Made by a program: the position numbers and the translations under genes. Shown here piece by piece: positions 59,180-64,000 of a stretch of DNA of 64,000 nt. The stretch's first letter is position 1. Every line of letters starts with the position of its first letter. Source of the stretch: an uncultured Erysipelotrichaceae bacterium (GTDB taxonomy: Bacteria; Bacillota_I; Bacilli_A; Erysipelotrichales; Erysipelotrichaceae); the NCBI GenBank assembly GCA_900314905.1, contig OMXA01000005.1:18441-82440 (forward strand). Direction: 5' to 3'. The notes beneath the pieces are model-generated. The model did not search any database and was not told the DNA's origin. It was given only the letters and a program-made list of their open reading frames with translations.

Positions 59180-61239
59180 AACTGATAGCGGCAGCGGTCC
59201 TGATCCTGTTTGTTTTATTTGAGGGTCTTGGAGACTGGATTGCAGATCAGGTGAACTGCACGGTGGGAAAGTATGGAGCTCCTTATGGTGCTGCTGCATT
59301 TTTTGCGCTGATTGCAATCCTCTATTATCCGGTTGAGATCCTGCATGGAGATTTCCGGATTCTGTTCTGGGAAACCGTTCTGGTGATTCTGTTCATGCTG
59401 TATTGCACGATCCGTTCCTGGAAGAAAGTGCTGGACCATCTGAAAAGCAGATCGTCGCTCTGCCTGCTGGCAGGGGCAGCGGTTTTCTGCTATGTCTTCT
59501 ATCATTGCTATGTGGATCTGGAATTCTCAGATGCCACGATGTACCTTGGCTACATTTCACAGAATATCAGAAATGCGCATATCAATCTGTTCAATCCGTA
59601 CACCGGCGTGAGCGGAGCAGAATGGGATTCGCTCTATCTTTATCAGGCATATTATCCACTGGTCAGCGTTTTCGTATACAGTCTGAATCTGATCGCTGGG
59701 GCGCTGAAGCTGGGGCAGGTGGAAACCCTGAAAGCTTCGGTATGGGGAATGGGACTGCTGTATCAGCTGGTCAGCACCGCCTTGCTGATCAACATCACCG
59801 GACTTCTGAAGACGAAGAATGTCTGGCAGAAGCGCGCGCTTCTGTTCTTCGGGATGTTCTATCTGAATCTCTACTACTGGCGGGTGGTGGATGCATGGTA
59901 TGGAAACACCTGGAGAACGCTGTTCATCACGCTCCTGATGGTTTCCATCTACCGGTGGATCGCCGGAGAATTCACGGATTCTGATGCAGTAAAGATTCTT
60001 CCGGTCATCAGCTTTGCCGGCATTGCCTGTTCCAGCTCGTATCTGTTTATCTCTTTTGCGGTGCTTTCGATTCTTGCGGCGTTTCTGTTTCTCAGAAAAG
60101 GGGAGAATGCCTTCCTGCAGATGTCGCTCTATGTCATTCCGCTGGTCGTATATGCATGCGTGATGCTCACGCATCAGACCTCTGCAGCGTATCTGATCAT
60201 GGCATTCTTTGCAGTGTACTATTTCCTGCTCTTCACGAGACAGAAGTTCCGGGATCTGCTCCATCGCCTGGATCTCTTCATTGAGAAACATGCCAGACTG
60301 ATCTTCGTGATTCTGATTCCATGCATCTGCATGGGCTATTCGCTTTATCTGCACCTTGCACATCCGGAATTCCTTTATGACTATGATTATTACTTCCGGA
60401 ATCATCAGAATGTGGATATGGTCAAGGATTACTTCTTCGTCTACAGCACATGGCTGGATAATCTGATCAACGTGCTGAGATGGGTCGGGGTCATTCTGCT
60501 GATTCAGAATGCCGTGAAACCAGAAGATCTTTATCTGAAGGTCACTGCGCAGCTGATGCTGCTCGTATTCATGAACCCGCTTGCAACTCCTGCAATCGCT
60601 GCGACGATTGCGTCCAATGTGTTCTACCGGGCATGGGAGGTTCTGTTCAATCCGTTCACCGAGCTGTTTCTGATCAATCTGATCTTCCAGCACCTCAATG
60701 CATCCAGGCAAAGGCGGCTTCTGCAGACCTGTCTTGGAGGACTCCTTCTGTTTGTGACCATTGATACGAATGTTCTTGCCCTGAAGGGAGATGGAAACGC
60801 TTCGTATGGATTCTATGTATCCCATGCAGGAGATACCGATCCTCTTTCGAAGGTGACGAAAGAGGAGGCAGAAGCGATTGCTGCATTGAAAGAGGAAATC
60901 GGAGAAGGTGCTTTTTCAGGCAATCAGCCGGTCATCCTTTCTCAGATCGAAGCGACTCGTTCCTATCTGCCGAATGTGATCCAGCTGATCACGCCGCGGG
61001 ATACGTATTATACCGATACGAGAGTTAATGAAGATCTGTATCAGATTGCCAGACGCCATCATCCATGGGACGAAGCGCAGAAAGCGCCATATGAAGAAAC
61101 CGGTACACTGCTAGCCAGATACAAGGTTCAGTACGCAGTCATACGATACTGGGAGAATCCGGAATTCGATGCAGCACTTGCCGGATGCGGAACCAATATC
61201 TATCAGAACAGCACGATCCGCATCTACCGGATCGGATGA
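59176..61239 (+). CDS. Large GT-C-like membrane protein (DUF6077-like)
   Basis: A 687-residue protein with about 13 helices and a ~140-residue soluble C-terminus. The first outer loop has DLEFSDATMYLGYISQNIRN and a tyrosine-rich stretch (SLYLYQAYYPLVSVFVY), and a later segment, DAWYGNTWRTLFITLLMVSI, parallels the 27695 protein. The tail QPVILSQIEATRSYLPNVIQ also has a counterpart there. It is translationally coupled to the polyprenyl-sugar synthase at 58277, which is the main support for a glycosyltransferase role. Family naming is tentative. Confidence 0.65.
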   Translation: MKLIAAAVLILFVLFEGLGDWIADQVNCTVGKYGAPYGAAAFFALIAILYYPVEILHGDFRILFWETVLVILFMLYCTIRSWKKVLDHLKSRSSLCLLAGAAVFCYVFYHCYVDLEFSDATMYLGYISQNIRNAHINLFNPYTGVSGAEWDSLYLYQAYYPLVSVFVYSLNLIAGALKLGQVETLKASVWGMGLLYQLVSTALLINITGLLKTKNVWQKRALLFFGMFYLNLYYWRVVDAWYGNTWRTLFITLLMVSIYRWIAGEFTDSDAVKILPVISFAGIACSSSYLFISFAVLSILAAFLFLRKGENAFLQMSLYVIPLVVYACVMLTHQTSAAYLIMAFFAVYYFLLFTRQKFRDLLHRLDLFIEKHARLIFVILIPCICMGYSLYLHLAHPEFLYDYDYYFRNHQNVDMVKDYFFVYSTWLDNLINVLRWVGVILLIQNAVKPEDLYLKVTAQLMLLVFMNPLATPAIAATIASNVFYRAWEVLFNPFTELFLINLIFQHLNASRQRRLLQTCLGGLLLFVTIDTNVLALKGDGNASYGFYVSHAGDTDPLSKVTKEEAEAIAALKEEIGEGAFSGNQPVILSQIEATRSYLPNVIQLITPRDTYYTDTRVNEDLYQIARRHHPWDEAQKAPYEETGTLLARYKVQYAVIRYWENPEFDAALAGCGTNIYQNSTIRIYRIG

Positions 61240-61257
61240 ACAGGAAGGACTCAGAAG

Positions 61258-62169
61258 ATGGAAACAGAACAGAAACAGAGAGTGATTATCCTCGGATGCG
61301 GATATCTCGGATATAACCTGTATGCACTTCTCAGGAATACATTTCCGACAGAAATCTGGGGCATTGACAGTCCCTATGTTTCCAAGGTGCTTGATTTCAA
61401 GGAGGTCGATGCCTTCAATCCGGATGAGATGGATGCACTGGATTTTCATGATGCGGTGATCATCGATGCGATCGGACTGGTGGCAAATAATGCCGTCAGC
61501 GAAAATGAGGAAATGGCTCTGGATGGCATCGCAGGAAATTACAGGAGACTGCTCAGAAGCCTGAAGAAGGGCGGGGCAAAGAGATTCCTGTTTTTCTCTT
61601 CCGGAGGAACTGTCTATGGCAACAGCCTGAAGCCGATCTCTGAAGAAAACATTCTTCATCCCATGACCCTGTACTCCCGCAGCAAGACCCGGGAAGAAGA
61701 AGTGATCCAGGAATCGGATCTGGATTATCTGATTCTGAGGCTGTCCAATCCATATGGAGGCTATCAGATCAGCGGCAAGCGCCAGGGCGTGATTCCGATT
61801 CTGATCCGGAAAGCCTATCAGAATGATCCGTTTGAGATGTGGATCGATGGAGACTCCATCCGGGATTATTTCTATATCACCGATCTTGCCCAGGCAATCA
61901 GACTGCTGATTCAGAAAGAGATCAGCCGCGAAATCATCAATGTCGGCTCCGGAATCGGGACCAGCCTGAATGAGGTGATTCATCTGACACAAGAAGCGAC
62001 TGGCCATCCGATCCGCATTGTTCCAAAAAGCAGCGATGTCCCGGTCGTCAGAGCGATCGTGCTGGACATCTCAAAGCTGAGGAGGCTTACGGGCTATGAG
62101 CCTTCTGTCACCATGCAGCAGGGGATTGCCTTGGAAAACGAACGGATCAGAGAGGAGTTAGGGCTATGA
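61258..62169 (+). CDS. NAD-dependent epimerase/dehydratase (extended SDR)
   Basis: A 303-residue Rossmann-fold enzyme. RVIILGCGYLGYNLYALLRN is the NAD-binding Gly-x-x-Gly-x-x-Gly site, SSGGTVYGN carries the catalytic Ser/Thr region, and YSRSKTREEEVI has the Tyr-x3-Lys pair near residue 141. RDYFYITDLAQAIRLLI and INVGSGIGTSLNEV are typical of UDP-glucose/GlcNAc 4-epimerases. Directly before a UDP-galactopyranose mutase gene, 4-epimerisation to supply UDP-galactose is plausible, though the shorter length leaves other sugars possible. Confidence 0.85.
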   Translation: METEQKQRVIILGCGYLGYNLYALLRNTFPTEIWGIDSPYVSKVLDFKEVDAFNPDEMDALDFHDAVIIDAIGLVANNAVSENEEMALDGIAGNYRRLLRSLKKGGAKRFLFFSSGGTVYGNSLKPISEENILHPMTLYSRSKTREEEVIQESDLDYLILRLSNPYGGYQISGKRQGVIPILIRKAYQNDPFEMWIDGDSIRDYFYITDLAQAIRLLIQKEISREIINVGSGIGTSLNEVIHLTQEATGHPIRIVPKSSDVPVVRAIVLDISKLRRLTGYEPSVTMQQGIALENERIREELGL

Positions 62170-63563
62170 TGTATGATGCAGTGATTGTCGGGGCAGGGTA
62201 TTGCGGGGCAGTGACCGCAAGATGCCTGGCAGATTACGGAAAACAGGTTCTGGTTCTTGAAAAGCGCGATCATATCGGCGGAAATGCCTATGACTATCTG
62301 GATGAGAATCAGGTTCTCCGGCATGAGTACGGGCCGCACATCTTTCATACTGATTCGAAGCAGGCGGTCGATTTCCTGTCACGGTTCACGGACTGGTTCC
62401 CATATGAGCACCGGGTGCTTGGCTATCTTGAAGGAAAGCTTGTTCCGATTCCGTTCAATCTGACGTCCATTGAGATGCTGTTTCAGAGAGAAAAAGCAGA
62501 CCATCTGAAGCAGGTGCTGATCGATGCGTATGGTATGGATCAGAAAGTGCCGATTCTTGAACTGCGCAAGAATGAAGATCCTGAGATCCGGGAATTAGCC
62601 GATTATATCTTCGAGCATGTCTTCAAGTATTATACGATGAAGCAGTGGGGATATACGGCAGAGGAAATCGATCCTGCTGTCACCGGAAGAGTGCCGGTGC
62701 TGGTTTCCTATGATGACCGGTATTTCCGCAATCGCTATCAGCAGATGCCGAAAAAGGGATACACCGCCATGTTCCAGCGCATGCTGAATCATCCGGGCAT
62801 TCATCTGGAACTAGGAACTGATTCTTCCTCTCGTCTTCAGGTCGACCCCGCTCAGAAAAAAGTATTCCTGGATGGCCAGGAGTATCCCGGAACGGTCGTA
62901 TATACCGGTCTGGTCGATGATCTTCTGGGCTGTCAGCTCGGCGAGCTTTCCTACCGGAGCCTGGAGTTTGAGATTGAAACAGAAGACGGGGACTATCAGC
63001 CGGTCACGACCGTGAATTACCCGACTCCTGCAAAGCAGCACCCGTATACGAGAATCTCGGAATACAAGAAGATGATGCTGCACCCGCCGGTGGAAAAGAC
63101 TACCATTGCCATTGAATACCCATATGCCTATGATCGCCATGGAAAGAAGGGGAATGTGCCTTATTATCCGGTGTTCACCAAAGCATCCCATCAGCGCTAT
63201 CAGGACTATGTGAGCGGAAAGACGGCCTACCTGGCGGGCATCCATGTGTCCGACGAGAATACGATCGCCATCACGATCGACGCCGCCTACCTGCCCTTCT
63301 TCTATGAAATGGCGCTGCTGGACTGCTATCCCGTCCCGATCCGCGTGATCGCGCCCGGCTGCCGGGTGGCGGACGATGGCAACGGCATCTATATCGCCAA
63401 CGCGGACGCGAACGCCGCGGCGCCGCTGTTTACCGCGGACCTGCTGCGCCGGAACAAGGAACTGGGCAGGGAGAAGAAGCCCCACTGCGATGGACTGGTG
63501 TTTGAGTGCGTCAGCCTTGTGGAGAGAATATTACGGGAGCATGGGAAGCTGCCCGCAGAGTAA
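62166..63563 (+). CDS. glf: UDP-galactopyranose mutase with non-homologous C-terminus
   Basis: FAD enzyme that makes UDP-galactofuranose. Residues 1 to ~340 are convincing: VIVGAGYCGAVTARCLADYG (FAD site), HEYGPHIFHTDSKQAVDFL, YYTMKQWGYTAEEIDP, RVPVLVSYDDRYFRNRYQQM and YTRISEYKKM. After about residue 345-355 (bases ~63180-63240) the usual Gly-Arg-Leu...Tyr-Lys-Tyr-Tyr-Asp-Met C-terminal FAD motif is missing. It is replaced by ~110 residues I do not recognise (YLPFFYEMALLDCYPVPIR, FTADLLRRNKELGRE) in sequence of ~64% GC (63241-63480, hand count) against ~47-55% just upstream. The enzyme as written would be inactive; a chimeric junction is likely. AGGAG precedes the ATG. Confidence 0.8.
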   Translation: MMYDAVIVGAGYCGAVTARCLADYGKQVLVLEKRDHIGGNAYDYLDENQVLRHEYGPHIFHTDSKQAVDFLSRFTDWFPYEHRVLGYLEGKLVPIPFNLTSIEMLFQREKADHLKQVLIDAYGMDQKVPILELRKNEDPEIRELADYIFEHVFKYYTMKQWGYTAEEIDPAVTGRVPVLVSYDDRYFRNRYQQMPKKGYTAMFQRMLNHPGIHLELGTDSSSRLQVDPAQKKVFLDGQEYPGTVVYTGLVDDLLGCQLGELSYRSLEFEIETEDGDYQPVTTVNYPTPAKQHPYTRISEYKKMMLHPPVEKTTIAIEYPYAYDRHGKKGNVPYYPVFTKASHQRYQDYVSGKTAYLAGIHVSDENTIAITIDAAYLPFFYEMALLDCYPVPIRVIAPGCRVADDGNGIYIANADANAAAPLFTADLLRRNKELGREKKPHCDGLVFECVSLVERILREHGKLPAE

Positions 63564-63566
63564 AGA

Positions 63567-63797
63567 ATGAGGAACTTTAACGAACATCAGGAATCCCTGG
63601 ATGCCCTGATCGCATCCACTGCAGCCTATACAGCTGCAACCCATACAGCTGCAACTCTTATCCTCCAATTCGGCGACGAATCTTGTGCTCCGTGCCATGC
63701 GATAAGGCACAAGCTTGACGCTTGGCTGGCTAATCATCCGGACGTCGCTGCCCGGTATATCGACATCCAGACGCATCTTGCCCTCTGTTCACAGATT
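63567..63797 (+). pseudogene. Thioredoxin-like protein, truncated fragment
   Basis: The ATG at 63567 opens MRNFNEHQESLDALI, then LILQFGDESCAPCHAIRHKL with a Cys-Ala-Pro-Cys redox site, and ARYIDIQTHLALCSQ. This is the first ~75 residues of a thioredoxin-fold protein. Just after CSQ the sequence changes to an unrelated gene in another frame, so the cis-proline half is missing. The nominal frame continues to 63869 but that part overlaps TrpG coding sequence. It has no connection with polysaccharide synthesis. Confidence 0.65.
63627..63656 (+). repeat. 15-bp tandem repeat, two copies
   Basis: TATACAGCTGCAACC (63627-63641) and CATACAGCTGCAACT (63642-63656) differ only at their first and last bases. 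They encode repeated Tyr/His-Thr-Ala-Ala-Thr within the thioredoxin-like fragment, between its N-terminal helix and first strand. Confidence 0.7.
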
Positions 63798-63799
63798 GC

Positions 63800-64000
63800 C
63801 CCAAAGTTGCACCTGTCGCACGGTATCATTCCCTTGCGGCAGATGCCGAGACCATCCCCGAAAAACTGAAGATAACCGCATTTACCACAGACGGAGAGGT
63901 AATGGCGGTACAGCATAAAGAGTATCCCATTTTCGGCGTACAGTTCCATCCCGAATCCATTATGACACCGGATGGAAAGCAGATGCTTAGAAATTTTATA
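63800..64000 (+). pseudogene. trpG: Anthranilate synthase glutamine amidotransferase (TrpG/PabA) 3' fragment
   Basis: From 63803 to the window end one frame encodes KVAPVARYHSLAADAETIPE, then FTTDGEVMAVQHKEYPIFG and VQFHPESIMTPDGKQMLRNF. The VQFHPES segment carries the catalytic His and Glu of class-I glutamine amidotransferases, and the whole matches TrpG/PabA. The 5' two thirds, with the catalytic cysteine, are absent; the fragment abuts the truncated thioredoxin gene with no start codon of its own. The 3' end continues beyond the window. Tryptophan or folate biosynthesis is unrelated to the rest of the locus. Confidence 0.75.

Noticed and set aside
59557-60825. A 422-codon open frame on the minus strand, opposite the 59176 GT-C gene
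   Set aside because: Its translation is rich in Gln/His/Arg with no fold or membrane pattern, has no ribosome site and mirrors the codon bias of the convincing plus-strand gene.
1-64000. Insertion sequences, integrases, tRNA or rRNA genes, CRISPR arrays
   Set aside because: No transposase, recombinase or phage motifs were seen in any plausible frame and no repeat-spacer pattern was noticed; tRNA absence was judged only by eye.

Overview
The window is one very large cell-surface polysaccharide locus. It starts inside groEL (1-993) and ends in a short patchwork of unrelated gene pieces (about 63200-64000). The organism looks like a low-to-mid GC Gram-positive bacterium (Bacillota). Evidence is an LCP-family wall-polymer ligase, two YfhO-type and one CsbB/GtrB-type glycosylation proteins, strong GGAGG ribosome sites, and no lipopolysaccharide, outer-membrane or O-antigen export genes. 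An Erysipelotrichia-like relative would fit, but this is inference only. Sampled coding sequence is roughly 47-55% GC.

Layout. 1-1064: 3' end of groEL and its terminator. 1078-19727: a dense plus-strand operon holding a Wzy-type polymerase, a decayed GT-C remnant, a GT10 fucosyltransferase, GT2 and GT4 enzymes, an EpsG-type polymerase, a Wzx flippase, a polyprenyl-phosphate-sugar synthase with a DUF2304 protein and a frameshifted GT-C, an ATP-grasp enzyme, a DegT aminotransferase and two acyltransferase-3 proteins. 19718-23427: two minus-strand genes (second flippase, DUF6625 protein) interleaved with a plus-strand GT4. 23529-35110: acetyltransferase, the only initiating sugar-phosphate transferase, two GT4s and four large GT-C membrane proteins. 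35107-37374: a minus-strand YfhO protein. 37487-51544: GtrII- and DUF6056-type membrane proteins, HAD phosphatase, MBOAT plus SGNH acylation pair, alkaline-phosphatase-like enzyme, three GT2s, a GT4 and an O-antigen-ligase-like protein. 51615-58144: second YfhO, CsbB/GtrB-like GT2, a small anchored protein and a mosaic LCP protein. 58277-63563: polyprenyl-sugar synthase, GT-C, NAD-dependent epimerase and UDP-galactopyranose mutase, the last with a foreign C-terminus.

Inferred working model: the transferase at 24071 loads the first sugar phosphate on undecaprenyl phosphate. The GT2, GT4 and GT10 enzymes extend the unit in the cytoplasm, flippases move it out, and one or more Wzy-like proteins polymerise it. 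The LCP protein attaches it to peptidoglycan. About eleven GT-C proteins, probably fed by three polyprenyl-phosphate-sugar synthases (8312, 54246, 58277), add side sugars outside the cell, and acyl and possibly phosphate decorations are added. No Wzz/BY-kinase chain-length module and few nucleotide-sugar synthesis genes are present, so these must lie elsewhere.

The least ordinary signals are: (i) three divergent gene pairs whose intergenic promoters contain exactly palindromic -35 or -10 elements; (ii) several genes whose start codon sits only 6-12 bases after a -10 box with no ribosome site, suggesting leaderless starts; (iii) a repeatedly duplicated GT-C family with one intact tandem pair, one frameshifted copy on a T-run and one internally deleted relic; (iv) the mosaic LCP protein; (v) the probably chimeric right end.
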